A stretch of DNA of 64,000 nucleotides. Source: Chlorobium sp. Its GTDB lineage: Bacteria > Bacteroidota > Chlorobiia > Chlorobiales > Chlorobiaceae. The stretch lies in contig SZXW01000010.1 of NCBI GenBank assembly GCA_005862285.1, positions 620,001 through 684,000 of the forward strand, written 5' to 3'. The position numbers and the translations under genes are program-made. Numbering within the stretch: the stretch's first letter is position 1; the number at the start of each line of letters is the position of its first letter. This document shows, piece after piece, positions 43,800 to 53,137 of the stretch. Below the pieces are notes generated by a model that was given only the letters and a program-made list of their open reading frames with translations, had not been told where the DNA came from and made no database searches.

Positions 43800-44531
43800 T
43801 CAGTCAAGATTGATCGACCCTTTGGTCTTCTCTCTCCTGTTTCTCTCCTTCTGGTAATACTCATCCATACAAGGGCTGTTCTTGCCCTCGATAAGTGAAC
43901 ACTTGAGGTAATCGACAATTTCCATGATACATGCCCTGATGGCCTTTCCTACCGGTGTGTTCTGATATTCGTTGAGGTGGCCGCCGAAGCCTCCGCGGTA
44001 AACGCCAACACTGATGCCGCTGGATTTCGAGGTGGCTTCTACGGTACGCGCATCATAGATTTCACCTGTTTCTACATCTATCACTTTCAGGTCTACAGCC
44101 ATGTATGCTTTATCCTGTCTTCCTCCGAGGCTTACGCCGCCAAAAGAGATGCCGCCGCCGCCGCCGCTCGTATTCTGTTCAAATGCCGATACCGTTGCGG
44201 CAACCAGGTATTTGGCTCCGGTGATCTTTCCAAGTTTCGATCTTGTGCGCGGGTTTACTCTTCCTGATGCTCCCAGGTCCTGTTCCATGATGACAGCATC
44301 GAGCTCTTTGCGTTCGAGCACACGGAAACTGTTCGTCGCAGCGAGTTCAGCAATGAGCATGTCCTGCAGGTCGGTACCGACACTGCCATCCCACCATCCC
44401 GCTGAGGTGTGGTTGGTAAACCTCAATACGCCGAGCCGAGGTCTCTGGTCGCCATAGCCCTGAGCGTATCCCTGCGAATACAGAGAGATGGAAAAAAGAA
44501 ACAGAAACAGTAGAAAAGCTTTAATCCTCAT
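43800..44531 (-). CDS. CsgG/curli assembly-family secreted protein
   Basis: A 243-residue protein with a signal peptide (KAFLLFLFLFSISLYSQGYAQG) and a CsgG-like fold: 'RLGVLRFTNHTSAGWW', 'FRVLERKELDAVIMEQDLGASG', 'AKYLVAATVSAFE', then 'VDLKVIDVETGEIYDARTVEA'. There is no lipobox Cys, so it is not a classical CsgG lipoprotein. It probably forms a periplasmic or outer membrane assembly or secretion component. GGAGG lies six bases before ATG 44531. The region between the signal and the fold is short. Confidence 0.78.
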   Translation of the reverse strand: MRIKAFLLFLFLFSISLYSQGYAQGYGDQRPRLGVLRFTNHTSAGWWDGSVGTDLQDMLIAELAATNSFRVLERKELDAVIMEQDLGASGRVNPRTRSKLGKITGAKYLVAATVSAFEQNTSGGGGGISFGGVSLGGRQDKAYMAVDLKVIDVETGEIYDARTVEATSKSSGISVGVYRGGFGGHLNEYQNTPVGKAIRACIMEIVDYLKCSLIEGKNSPCMDEYYQKERNRREKTKGSINLD

Positions 44532-44856
44532 AATGGTCCTCCGGGGTTTATTAAGGTTGATGGTCAAGATGAAAAGCACATTTTCTTAAGGTATCACAGT
44601 AACAAGTAAAACCAAAGCAGGAAAGGAACTGCAAATCCGTTAACCATCACTTTTTGCGTTCCTTACCTTGACGTATCTGCAGGCAGGCAATACTGTCCGC
44701 AATTCACTCTCATGATAATTTGTAAAATAAGATTGATTTAGTCAACTTTATTTTATGTCAATGTTCGATTGATGAGCATTTTCATGTAAACAATAACAAT
44801 CCTGCGGTATGGAGACAGTTTAACAATCTTCCGACGATTCTGCCACCTTGCAGCTG

Positions 44857-45219
44857 TTAGAAATCGTGTTCGGTCACAACCTCGTTTGCAACGACCAGCC
44901 GCACGGTATAGTCTTCCGTTCCCTCCACAATCGCTTCATACTCGCCCGGGCCTGTTTCTTCAGGTTCATGGACCTTTCCTTTCCTGAAATATTCCAGCCC
45001 GCGCTTCAGGATGGTATCGTCGATATATTCGTCAAAACGGTTCAACGGGATCTGCATGGCTGTTATTTGATGCTTGACGTTATGTTTTTTGCATTCAGCA
45101 TGATAAGCTTCGATCTCAAGGCTTACCGGCTTCTGGACCTGTTCGTTTTTTGTCAATATCATGCTATCGTGAAAACTTTCATAATATCTTTGCTTTGATG
45201 TGGATGTGCGCACCATCAA
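44857..45219 (-). CDS. uncharacterised protein, possible truncated SWIM-type
   Basis: A 120-residue product. The segment 'DDTILKRGLEYFRKGKVHEPEETGPG', then 'YEAIVEGTEDYTVRLVV', resembles the N-terminal repeat that precedes SWIM zinc fingers. The protein stops just where the CxC...CxH finger should begin, so it may be a truncated remnant. It lies next to a RhuM pseudogene in a decayed region. The 277-bp gap between this and the CsgG-like gene (44580-44856) shows nothing clear. Confidence 0.4.
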   Translation of the reverse strand: MMVRTSTSKQRYYESFHDSMILTKNEQVQKPVSLEIEAYHAECKKHNVKHQITAMQIPLNRFDEYIDDTILKRGLEYFRKGKVHEPEETGPGEYEAIVEGTEDYTVRLVVANEVVTEHDF

Positions 45220-45230
45220 CTATCACCTGA

Positions 45231-45777
45231 AAAAAAATATTCAGTGACAGTGAATTGCAGGAAGATTCAGTTATCCGACATTTTCGGATAACTGCCGCTG
45301 TACAAAACAAGATGCACTATGCTGTTCACGGTCAGACAGCAGCCGAAGTCATTGTTGACAGAGCCGACCACCAGAAAGAATACATGGGTCTGACCGGTTG
45401 GGAGGGATCGCCCAAAGCAAAAATTCACAATTACGATGTTTCAATTGCCAGGAACTACCTTTCCGGATTCGAGCTTGCACAAATGCTACGGATTGTTTCA
45501 GCATATCTCGATATGGCTGAACTACAGGCAATGCGACGTATTCCCATGACCATGGCAGACTGGAAACTCGTCTGAATGGATTTCTGAAACTCTGGGACCG
45601 TGAGATTTTACAGGATCCGGGCAAAGTGACAGCAGAAATTGCCAGAGCTCACGCCGAAAGCGAGTTTGAAAAGTACCGGATCGTTCAGGATCGGCTCTTT
45701 GAGAGTGACTTTGACCGCATGCTCGCATGCTCAAGCAGATCGAGTCTCTGCAGAAACCGGAGGAGGGCGATGGGTAA
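45231..45777 (+). pseudogene. rhuM-family pseudogene (deleted and frameshifted)
   Basis: Three stretches match the RhuM 'virulence protein' family. The first (KIFSDSELQEDSVIRHFRIT) belongs to its N-terminal part. It is joined directly to a C-terminal part (VQNKMHYAVHGQTAAEVIVDR, then YDVSIARNYLSGFELAQMLR, then RRIPMTMADW), so the middle is deleted. Near 45570 the frame shifts and continues as 'ILQDPGKVTAEIARAHAESE' and 'FEKYRIVQDRLFESDFDR'. A second shift near 45725 leads to a plausible end, LKQIESLQKPEEGDG. The gene is clearly inactive. Confidence 0.8.
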
Positions 45778-45898
45778 GGGTGGGAGTTCCGGGACTTTTT
45801 TCCGTAACTGAAATAACTCTTCGGGATAAGCGCGAAAACGATTTTCTGTCGCTATTGAAAAGCACCTGCAAGGTTTTGAAATCAGACCGTAATTCCAG

Positions 45899-46060
45899 AT
45901 GAATTTTCGTTTGCTTGTCGGCATAACGGCAGTTATCGCCCCTTTGCTGCATTCAGTGACGGACCTGATGGAGCTTTGTCAGGGTGGATTCTCGACCGGC
46001 CAGCTCTGGCTCAACTACATCGCCTTCCTTCCCATGCCCTGGCTTTTGCTTGGCGTGTAA
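45899..46060 (+). CDS. 53-residue membrane protein or fragment
   Basis: A short gene not obvious by length: MNFRLLVGITAVIAPLLHSV, then a loop with Cys, then a second hydrophobic helix (LNYIAFLPMPWLLLGV), then TAA. The residue pattern is that of a real membrane protein and reads like the first two helices of a longer one. I do not recognise the family. Ribosome site not evident. Confidence 0.45.
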   Translation: MNFRLLVGITAVIAPLLHSVTDLMELCQGGFSTGQLWLNYIAFLPMPWLLLGV

Positions 46061-46263
46061 TAACTCTTCGAGTTGTGAGTGGATACGGCTTTTAACGCTA
46101 TTGAACGTCGTTCCCGGGGCTCTCCGCGCTCTGCATCGATGAACGTTTATTTTGAGTGCTTTGTTTAATAAAGTATAGGGGAAAGATGTATCTGGAAGAT
46201 GCACAACATGAACGGAACAGATAGAGACATACAGATCTTCCGTTAACTTCAAGGGAGAATAAA

Positions 46264-46413
46264 ATGCTTGAATTATTTGCAATCATACTGGCTCTCCTCT
46301 GGATATTGAGCATGGCATTATCATTTACCATGGGCGGATTCATACACAGTTTCCTTGTTTTCGCCATAGCGATTATTGTTTATCGTGTTGCAACGAAACA
46401 GGAATGTTACTGA
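46264..46413 (+). CDS. DUF5670 (lmo0937-type) small membrane protein
   Basis: A 49-residue protein with two hydrophobic helices and the conserved Gly-Gly-Phe-Ile-His centre (LSFTMGGFIHSFLVFAIAII). The family is widespread, around 50 residues, often stress-induced, and has no defined role. The start ATG 46264 follows GGGAG at seven bases, which supports translation. The 304 bp up to the methylglyoxal synthase hold nothing else convincing. Confidence 0.75.
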   Translation: MLELFAIILALLWILSMALSFTMGGFIHSFLVFAIAIIVYRVATKQECY

Positions 46414-46717
46414 CGGACCGCCACGTCCAGCGCTTCCGATTTTCTGAATTGGAATTATGGGGTGAGAAAAGGGGAGCGATGTTCGGGTTCCCGGCATCGA
46501 TCAGCAATCCAACATCACCGGCATGCCTGGATGCCTGTAAACACCTTCTGCCTGCGGACAACCAAATAAACTTGTTTGACTGCCGCCGCATTTAACTGAT
46601 ACGCAAAGTGCTCTACGAGTTTTGTAAACTCAGCTCTAAGCCAGCGAACTATGCAATTTGCGCATTATTAGGGCGGAACGATGGTTTATATCAGGAACAA
46701 TCGAACAGGAGAACGGT

Positions 46718-47191
46718 ATGCAGCAGAAGAAAATCAATATGGTCCAGGACAAGAAAATCGCTCTTGTAGCCCACGACAACAAGAAGCGCGATCTTCTTGA
46801 ATGGGCGAAATACAACAGGGATCTGCTCTCCCATCACGAGATCTATGCAACAGGGACGACCGGCGAAACGCTCACACGGGAACTGGACCTGAAAATCAAC
46901 AAACTTCAAAGCGGCCCGCTTGGCGGAGACCAGCAGATCGGTGCAAAAATCGTCAGCAACGAGATAGATTTCCTGATCTTTTTCTGGGACCCCCTGGAGC
47001 CTCAGCCTCATGATCCGGATGTCAAGGCGCTGCTGCGCATGGCTGTGGTCTGGAATATCCCCATTGCCTGCAACAGGGCTACAGCGGATTTCATGATTTC
47101 ATCCCCCTTGATGGACGGTGAATATACCCGTCTGGTGCCTGATTATGAAGAATACCGTACACGTAACATTGATCTGGGTTCAGGCAAATGA
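46718..47191 (+). CDS. mgsA: methylglyoxal synthase
   Basis: Converts dihydroxyacetone phosphate to methylglyoxal and phosphate, a bypass that frees phosphate when sugar phosphates pile up. The 157-residue product shows the catalytic region '[35 protein letters not shown]' in part (GDQQ block with catalytic Asp) and '[20 protein letters not shown]'. The start at 46718 follows AGGAG at six bases. It stands alone and is followed by a small hairpin. Confidence 0.95.
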   Translation: MQQKKINMVQDKKIALVAHDNKKRDLLEWAKYNRDLLSHHEIYATGTTGETLTRELDLKINKLQSGPLGGDQQIGAKIVSNEIDFLIFFWDPLEPQPHDPDVKALLRMAVVWNIPIACNRATADFMISSPLMDGEYTRLVPDYEEYRTRNIDLGSGK

Positions 47192-47294
47192 TGACCTGAG
47201 CCGCCAAAAGGTGCAAGTTGTCTTCGATAATGGCCATACGTGCATATAACCTTTTTAACCGGACCGGATTGTCGGTGTAAAAGCCAATCATTCG

Positions 47295-47318
47295 GGAAGC
47301 GATCCGGGGCTTCCTTTT
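47295..47318 (+). terminator. probable terminator after mgsA
   Basis: GGAAGC (47295-47300) pairs with GCTTCC (47309-47314) over an eight-base loop, followed by TTTTAT. It abuts the end of the opposite M14 gene. The stem is short, so confidence is moderate. Confidence 0.45.
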
Positions 47319-48384
47319 ATAAAGGTGGAGCAACCGTTTCTTCGCTGTTCGCTTCGTAAGGCTCCATGATATAGCCAAGGCAATCCTGCCGGATAATCTT
47401 CACATCGCGGGTGAACATCGATGGTACTACCGGCACCCTGGTGAGAATTCTGTTCCCGCTGAAAAGGAGGTAGAGGCCGGTTACGTCACGGTTCAGGTTG
47501 TCGATGACCATGAGCGGAGGAAGGCCGTTGCGGTAACGACCAATTTCCGTTCCTTCAGGCACCCTCTCGAAATTGAGTGTTTCGAGGTCCTCCCGAAAAC
47601 AGACATCGGTATTGCCGTCGCACTGGCCGAATCCGGGCCGGATGCCTTCGGGCAGGAGTATCCTTGCGGTGGTATGGAACAGATCGTTGTGGTGATTGGC
47701 TGGTGGAGTGAAAAGGCTCTCTTCGGTCAGTTCAAGGCAATGCCGGAGATAATTTTCCACATGCCTTGTTCCTGCCGCAACACCGGATACTCCGCATTCA
47801 AGCGTGACCGCAGGGCATATTGCGGCCAGTGCGACCGCAAGCACTTCGTGCGGTTCCGTAAACCAGACGATGGTTTTGCTGAACCGCCTGGCAAGGCTTA
47901 GGGACTTGTGGTCGAGCCGGTTGACGCAGCCATAGTGCGGGTTTTTGCCGGTGTTGTTATGCAGGTCGATGCCGGCAAGCGGAGCCGCCTTGACGATTTC
48001 AGCCAGAACTTTTCGTGCCAGCAGGTGTTCGGGATAGCGTTCACCCTGCCAGATGCGATTGTAATCGGCCTGCCCGTCGAGTTTCCTTACACCTCGGACA
48101 GCGGCGGCGACGTTGCCGACAAACAGCAGCAACGGTCTCGGCAGCGGATTTAGGGGAGCACCGAACCCGTCGAGGAGCTGCTGCATGGCTGCAAGCCCTG
48201 TTGTTTCATTGCCATGCAGCAGTATCGAAACGAAGAGCGGCGATCCTTTTTCACCCTCGATACGGATGAGCGAAGGGCCGGGAAGGATCGAGTCGAGTTT
48301 TTCGATCGCTATTCCGGTAAACCCGTCGGGCAGTCGATCGAACAGGTGCAGATCGGGAAGATGATTATGGTTCAGATGCTCCAT
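47317..48384 (-). CDS. M14-family zinc deacylase (AstE/aspartoacylase-like)
   Basis: A roughly 355-residue zinc enzyme related to succinylglutamate desuccinylase and aspartoacylase. The zinc site is visible as 'SILLHGNETTGLAAMQQLL' (HxxE) and 'IDLHNNTGKNPHYG' (third ligand). The catalytic Glu is probably in 'AVTLECG'. It would cut an amide bond of an acylated amino acid. The start ATG 48384 lies within the upstream glutamate-cysteine-ligase-like gene (13 bp overlap), so the two are translated together and probably act on the same small-molecule pathway. Confidence 0.8.
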   Translation of the reverse strand: MEHLNHNHLPDLHLFDRLPDGFTGIAIEKLDSILPGPSLIRIEGEKGSPLFVSILLHGNETTGLAAMQQLLDGFGAPLNPLPRPLLLFVGNVAAAVRGVRKLDGQADYNRIWQGERYPEHLLARKVLAEIVKAAPLAGIDLHNNTGKNPHYGCVNRLDHKSLSLARRFSKTIVWFTEPHEVLAVALAAICPAVTLECGVSGVAAGTRHVENYLRHCLELTEESLFTPPANHHNDLFHTTARILLPEGIRPGFGQCDGNTDVCFREDLETLNFERVPEGTEIGRYRNGLPPLMVIDNLNRDVTGLYLLFSGNRILTRVPVVPSMFTRDVKIIRQDCLGYIMEPYEANSEETVAPPL

Positions 48385-49805
48385 TCGTTTACGGGAATGT
48401 TTCTGTTCTGGTTTTCGAGGTATGCCTGGGTCATCGCCCTGAAATCGCGACCATGCCGCCTGATGAAGGTTTTTTGCCACCAGGCGCCGTTCCGGCGCGT
48501 CTCTACGCGTTTTGTCAGAACATCGCCAAGGTAGTATTTCAGGTCATGACTGTCGAATCCTCGCCCGGCAAGAGCCAGCATGGCACCGGGGATCAATTGT
48601 TGCAGCAGAAGTGTATCCACAGGCATAGCTGCTCCCGAGCTCCAGGTGACCATGGAGTCAAGCCCGAAGCGTGAGGCGGCGTAAAAATTCGCACGGGCCT
48701 GTTCGAACGATATCGCAGCCTGGGGAACTTCAGGCAGCAGGTGAAGAACCGCACCATAAAAAAAGAGGATATTGGCAACGATGTCAGGAATCGATGGCCC
48801 TGCCGGAGGTACGCGATGTTCGATCCGCAAGTGAGGGCGGCCATCCTCACCGAATCCTATCAGAGGGCGGTTCCAGCGCCAGATGGTTCCATTGTGCAGC
48901 CGCAGATGGTTCAGTTGGCTGAGATCATCATCGAAAGTTACCGGCAGCAGCACCGGAAATCCGTCGAGATTTTCGAGGAAAACCTCTTTGAGTGAATTGC
49001 GGACGTAATCCCGCCCGAACGTGACGCGAGAAACCATTCTTCCGGAGAGGTCAACGAAAGCAGGGGATTTAACAGCCTGCTCAAATAGAGGAATGCGTGT
49101 TTCATCCCAGAGCTCCCTGCCGAAGAGGAACGGGGAGTTTGCAGTGAGTGCGGCTATCGGCGCCGACAGCACATGGGAGATGTTGTATACGGCGGCTGCC
49201 TTGCTGACGGGAACCTGAAAATGGATCTGCATCGACGTCGTGGCAGCCTCCGCCATGACGTCATGATGGACAACCTCCAGTGAATCATTCGTTCCCTCTA
49301 TGTGTATTTTGAGCGGGTGAGAGGATCTCGTTCGCAGGATTTCACGGTTCAGGGCGTGAAACCGTTGCAGCGAAGAGATGTTCTCAAGCGTCAGCATCCT
49401 GTCCTGCAAGGTCGGCAGGATGCCGGTCATAAGGGTATTGCACCCCATGTCGATGGCATTGATGGTGCAGATATTCCAGAGCTTCTGCAGTTCGTTCTTC
49501 AGGAATTCCGGGAGATGGCGATCAAGAGGATGCGGCGCAATATTGAGTTCGAAGTTGTATTTCGAAAGCTCGGGCACAACAAGAGGATTGTTGACCCGCC
49601 GGAGAAACTCCTCGTTTCTCGGGGTCGGTGCGAAATTCTGATCGATGAGCCATGCTTCGAGCTCGAAGCCGCACATCTCCTGGTGTTTGTCGAAGAGGTC
49701 CGCTGAAAACCACTCCATCAGAATCCGCGTTTCCTTTCTCAGATTCTGTTGAAACTGCCGGAAATCCTTCTCGCTGAACTCTGTTTTTGCTATTTCACTG
49801 CCCAT
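48372..49805 (-). CDS. glutamate-cysteine ligase family 2-like enzyme
   Basis: A 477-residue protein of the GCS2/COG2170 group. It contains 'MCGFELEAWLID' with the Mg/ATP-binding Glu, 'STSMQIHFQV' (reads ATTSMQIHFQVPVS), 'ALTANSPFLFGRELWDETR' and 'RIEHRVPPAGPS'. Such enzymes join the gamma-carboxyl of glutamate to an amine using ATP. The true amine partner is unknown here; it need not be cysteine. The gene overlaps the M14 deacylase gene. A bifunctional make-and-trim pathway for a gamma-glutamyl compound is one reading. Confidence 0.82.
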   Translation of the reverse strand: MGSEIAKTEFSEKDFRQFQQNLRKETRILMEWFSADLFDKHQEMCGFELEAWLIDQNFAPTPRNEEFLRRVNNPLVVPELSKYNFELNIAPHPLDRHLPEFLKNELQKLWNICTINAIDMGCNTLMTGILPTLQDRMLTLENISSLQRFHALNREILRTRSSHPLKIHIEGTNDSLEVVHHDVMAEAATTSMQIHFQVPVSKAAAVYNISHVLSAPIAALTANSPFLFGRELWDETRIPLFEQAVKSPAFVDLSGRMVSRVTFGRDYVRNSLKEVFLENLDGFPVLLPVTFDDDLSQLNHLRLHNGTIWRWNRPLIGFGEDGRPHLRIEHRVPPAGPSIPDIVANILFFYGAVLHLLPEVPQAAISFEQARANFYAASRFGLDSMVTWSSGAAMPVDTLLLQQLIPGAMLALAGRGFDSHDLKYYLGDVLTKRVETRRNGAWWQKTFIRRHGRDFRAMTQAYLENQNRNIPVNEWSI

Positions 49806-50026
49806 CGATGACTGGTTATGTTCGGTCTTACGGATAGGGTATCAGGAACAATCTGTATAATAGCATGATAAGATGCAAATCATTCCCAATCCACCCTCAA
49901 GCAAGGCTTTTTCACTCTTGGCCGATTTACTCAAACTTTACATATTGTACTATTCTGCATCGTGGTCCCGGAACCGGCAAAGCATATGCTTTCCAGGCAT
50001 TTATTTTGACCATTGCGTTGTGAATC

Positions 50027-51031
50027 ATGAAAAAACGCCCCTACAAACGACTGTTTGCAGCTCTTATTCTCGTTTCGGCGGTGGTCTATGCCGTAATCCA
50101 CTACGGTGAGTTCAGTCATTTCGTCGTCCTTCTTCAAAGCATCGAACCGGCATGGCTGATTGTCGCCCTCTTCCTGCAACTTGGCACCTACTGTGCGCTT
50201 GCGATGGTCTGGAAAAGAACCATGCAGCAGGAAGGCGTACGTTTCCAGCTGCGCCGTCTCGTCCCGCTTGCTCTGGCAAAGCTTTTTACGGACAAGGCGG
50301 TACCATCGGGCGGAATCAGCGGTATCGCTTTCGTTTTCAATGCCCTGCGTGAGAGAAACGTAGCGGGGGAGGTTTGCATGAGGGTTATGATTATTGACAT
50401 ACTTTCCTTTTATACCGCAGAAGTCATTGCGGCAGCAGGAGCCCTTTTCGTGTTGTGGCAGCATCACGACATCCGCAAATGGATGGTTGTCGTGGCAGCG
50501 ATTTTTATCGCGGCCGCCCTTTTCATTCCCGGGTCGATACTTTTTCTGAAACGGATGGGCGCGAATGATCGATTACCGGCATGGATTGTCAGGCTGCCGC
50601 TTGTAGCCCCCCTGATTGCTTTTCTGTCAAATGTACCGCAGTCCCGGCAGTACAGGCCGAATCTCAGGCCTCTGTTCTTCATCGAGGTGACCATGTATCA
50701 GTTAACCGTGGTCATTCTTGATGCCATGACGCTCTGGACCATGCTGCAGGCCCTTGGCGAATCTGTTTCGGTGTTCCTTGTGTTCCCCTGTCTGGTTTTT
50801 GCCTCCATGGCGGCCATGCTCAGCCCGATTCCCCTTGGACTCGGCACCTTTGAAGCCGCATGTGCCGGACTGCTCGTCATCTTCAAAATCCGGATCGCAA
50901 CCGCATTGACGGCGACCATTCTTCTTCGGGGCTTCACCCTGTGGCTGCCCATGATTCCCGGGCTGATCGTGACCCGTATGAAATCCGGTACTCCTGATGC
51001 GGGAATCGAGCCCGATAAACTGCATCAATGA
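50027..51031 (+). CDS. lysylphosphatidylglycerol synthase TM-domain family protein
   Basis: A 334-residue integral membrane protein with eight or so helices. It matches the flippase-type domain of MprF (UPF0104): 'WLIVALFLQLGTYCALAMVWKRTM', 'AKLFTDKAVPSGGISG' and 'PIPLGLGTFEAACAGLLVIF'. The soluble synthase domain of MprF is absent, so it should not make lysyl-lipid itself. It may be a lipid or glycolipid translocase. It stands alone on the plus strand. Confidence 0.88.
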   Translation: MKKRPYKRLFAALILVSAVVYAVIHYGEFSHFVVLLQSIEPAWLIVALFLQLGTYCALAMVWKRTMQQEGVRFQLRRLVPLALAKLFTDKAVPSGGISGIAFVFNALRERNVAGEVCMRVMIIDILSFYTAEVIAAAGALFVLWQHHDIRKWMVVVAAIFIAAALFIPGSILFLKRMGANDRLPAWIVRLPLVAPLIAFLSNVPQSRQYRPNLRPLFFIEVTMYQLTVVILDAMTLWTMLQALGESVSVFLVFPCLVFASMAAMLSPIPLGLGTFEAACAGLLVIFKIRIATALTATILLRGFTLWLPMIPGLIVTRMKSGTPDAGIEPDKLHQ

Positions 51032-51153
51032 AAAGGGTGAAGGGATATTGGAAAGGATATTTCAACAAGTGCGGCAGTTGAATATCTGAACCGGGCTTGT
51101 CGCAAAGCATCGACAAACAAAGGGGCCGTGTGCAGGATGAAACAGGATAAAGG

Positions 51154-52023
51154 CTATTTCGAAAAATAGGCGACAAGGCCGAAAGAGAGAAAAAGAATGG
51201 CGGCAAGAACAATGGTCATGTCGCTGAGCTTCCGCATGAACGGCTCCCTGTTCTCATCATACATGTTTGCGATGACCATCACGGCAGCATTGTTCAGGAG
51301 AAGGAAATAGGTGGCCGGGGGGAGAATTTTCGTGAAGGTGAAATAAAACAGGACAAGTCCGGAGATAAGGCTCGTCATGATGAGAAACTGTTTCGTATGC
51401 GGCAGCGGGGAAGTGTTGGCGATAGTTCTGATACCGCTCGAAAGGTCGCCACGCCGGTCGCGTATGTCCCACATCACCTCTATGAAGAACGCGCAGATAA
51501 ACAGATATCCCCAGCAGATCCATGCCTTGAGAGAGAGCTGCCGGCCTTCGAAAAATAGGGGAAGAAAGACCAGAGCGGTCGCCCAGTCGAGCGGCGGTGT
51601 GAGGTTTTTAACGATGTAGATATCTTTCAGACGCCGGGCGCCATTGAGACGCTTCGAGAGAAAGGACGGAAAATTTTTGTGGTTGTAGAGAAATCCGATG
51701 AGGATGATGAGCGCCGTTGTCCAGAATGCCGTTTGTCCGAATTGAAACGCGATGATGAGTGAAATGAAGGAAAGCAGGTAAAAGGTTACGTAGGTGATGA
51801 GAGCTTCGTTCCTGAGGGCGTTCACCTGGCCTTCAGGGTCGTTCATTGCATCCTCGATATCGTCGGTTAGCCGGTTGTCCTGGTATATTGAAAACGTCAG
51901 CAGGAATACGCAGAGTATTGCCCATCCGTTAAGCGGGATATCGAAATAAACTGACCAGCTCGCAGCTCCGAGCGCGGAAAGCAGCGAGAGATGAAGTTTG
52001 TTTCTGAAGAAATAGTGCGGCAT
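51154..52023 (-). CDS. UbiA-superfamily prenyltransferase-like protein
   Basis: A roughly 289-residue membrane protein with about eight helices. Two acidic motifs of UbiA prenyltransferases are visible: 'YQDNRLTDDIEDAMND' (D/N-x-x-x-D) and 'DIRDRRGDLSSGIRT' (D-x-x-x-D). Such enzymes attach a prenyl chain to an aromatic ring or tetrapyrrole. Quinone, chlorophyll or carotenoid pathways are possible, but nothing nearby selects one. The first motif is shifted relative to MenA and BchG, so it is a distinct branch. ATG 52023 is the chosen start; the frame is open a few codons further. Confidence 0.72.
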   Translation of the reverse strand: MPHYFFRNKLHLSLLSALGAASWSVYFDIPLNGWAILCVFLLTFSIYQDNRLTDDIEDAMNDPEGQVNALRNEALITYVTFYLLSFISLIIAFQFGQTAFWTTALIILIGFLYNHKNFPSFLSKRLNGARRLKDIYIVKNLTPPLDWATALVFLPLFFEGRQLSLKAWICWGYLFICAFFIEVMWDIRDRRGDLSSGIRTIANTSPLPHTKQFLIMTSLISGLVLFYFTFTKILPPATYFLLLNNAAVMVIANMYDENREPFMRKLSDMTIVLAAILFLSFGLVAYFSK

Positions 52024-52169
52024 GATATGTTCTGCTTTTCGATGACTTGATAAACGGCAGATCTCTCTTACGTTCAATCAGCATATATGCCACGGTTGCC
52101 TGAATGAACCTCAGGATGATGCTTCAAGAGTCCGGATTGAAAAAAAATGGCGGACCGGATGCGTGTTCG

Positions 52170-52355
52170 TCAACAGTTGCTGCAGCTTTTGAATCCGATG
52201 ATCCTGTATAGAGGACAGAATCCGATTCCTGCGGTAACCAGGGGTATCAGCCCTATCGCTCCCAGCCAGGAGTGGTAGACAAAGCCAAGCGTAATGATGA
52301 TCAAGCCGATTACAGCGCGGATGATACGGTCGGTGGGTCCCATATTCTTGCTCAC
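52170..52355 (-). CDS. DUF2892 membrane protein (short form, GTG start)
   Basis: A 61-residue paralogue of the protein at 39700 with the same order: 'VSKNMGPTDRIIRAVIG', a helix, 'HSWLGAIGLIPLVTAGIG' and the FCPLYRIIGFKSCSNC end with three cysteines. The GTG start is preceded by GGAG at five bases, which decides it over an ATG 15 codons upstream. It lies before a peroxiredoxin gene on the opposite strand. Confidence 0.83.
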   Translation of the reverse strand: MSKNMGPTDRIIRAVIGLIIITLGFVYHSWLGAIGLIPLVTAGIGFCPLYRIIGFKSCSNC

Positions 52356-52628
52356 AGGCACTCCGGATAAGGTTATAATAATTGTAAATGCGGGTCGCAA
52401 TAATTTTCCATATAAACAGTTGAACCATCATATTTCGTTCCTGTCGGTAATTTCGTTACGTGTAGGAAAGTTCCAGCGCTTTTCTTCCGGTAATTCCTGC
52501 TTGGTCATCAATTTGCAGGAAAAACAAGAGCATTGAAACCATATAAGGCTCTGAGTTGTTGACTTGAAATTGGTAACTCATTCACCATAAAGACATTTTC
52601 ACGCCATACACCAATAAGGAGGATATCC

Positions 52629-53087
52629 ATGATCAAGGAAGGAAGCAAAGCTCCGGATTTCACGTTGCCCGATTCGGAAGGGAAAATGGTTTCACTTTCG
52701 GAATATGCAGGCAAACGGGTGCTGCTTGTCTTTTATCCGGGAGACGATACGCCGGTATGTACGAGCCAGCTTTGCAGCTATCGCGATAACTACAACGAGT
52801 TTACGAAAAGGGATATCTCCATCCTCGGTATCAGTCTGAACACCGTTGAGTCACACAAACAGTTCGGCGAGAAGAACGCCCTGCCGTTCACCCTTCTCAG
52901 CGACAGCGGCAAAACGGTAAGCAAGCTGTATGATGCACTGGATTTTCTTGGCATGTCGAAAAGGGCGTATGTGTTTATTGATGAAACAGGTACAGTCCGT
53001 CTGGCGTTCAATGATCTGCTGCCGATTTTCTATCAGGAGACGCGTGACCTTCTGGCAAAAATCGATGAAATGAAGCCTCAGGAATAA
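52629..53087 (+). CDS. bcp: peroxiredoxin (BCP type)
   Basis: A 152-residue thioredoxin-dependent peroxidase. The peroxidatic Cys lies in DDTPVCTSQLCSYRD, with a possible resolving Cys five residues on, as in atypical 2-Cys BCP enzymes. Further blocks are 'APDFTLPDSEGKMVSLSEYAGKRVLLVFYPG' and 'LGISLNTVESHKQFGEK'. It removes hydroperoxides in the cytoplasm. The ribosome site is AAGGAGG, directly before the ATG region. Confidence 0.92.
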   Translation: MIKEGSKAPDFTLPDSEGKMVSLSEYAGKRVLLVFYPGDDTPVCTSQLCSYRDNYNEFTKRDISILGISLNTVESHKQFGEKNALPFTLLSDSGKTVSKLYDALDFLGMSKRAYVFIDETGTVRLAFNDLLPIFYQETRDLLAKIDEMKPQE

Positions 53088-53137
53088 TCGCTATCTTGCA
53101 GCATTTTCGGTATGCCTTCTCTTATCAGGAATCTGTA

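Noticed and set aside
45953-46367. Minus-strand open frames opposite the small membrane protein genes
   Set aside because: They are shadows of the plus-strand small genes, which have better composition and, at 46264, a ribosome site.
48372-48384. Possible frameshift between the M14 enzyme and the GCS2-like enzyme
   Set aside because: Both proteins are complete with their own starts and stops; the 13-bp overlap is ordinary translational coupling.
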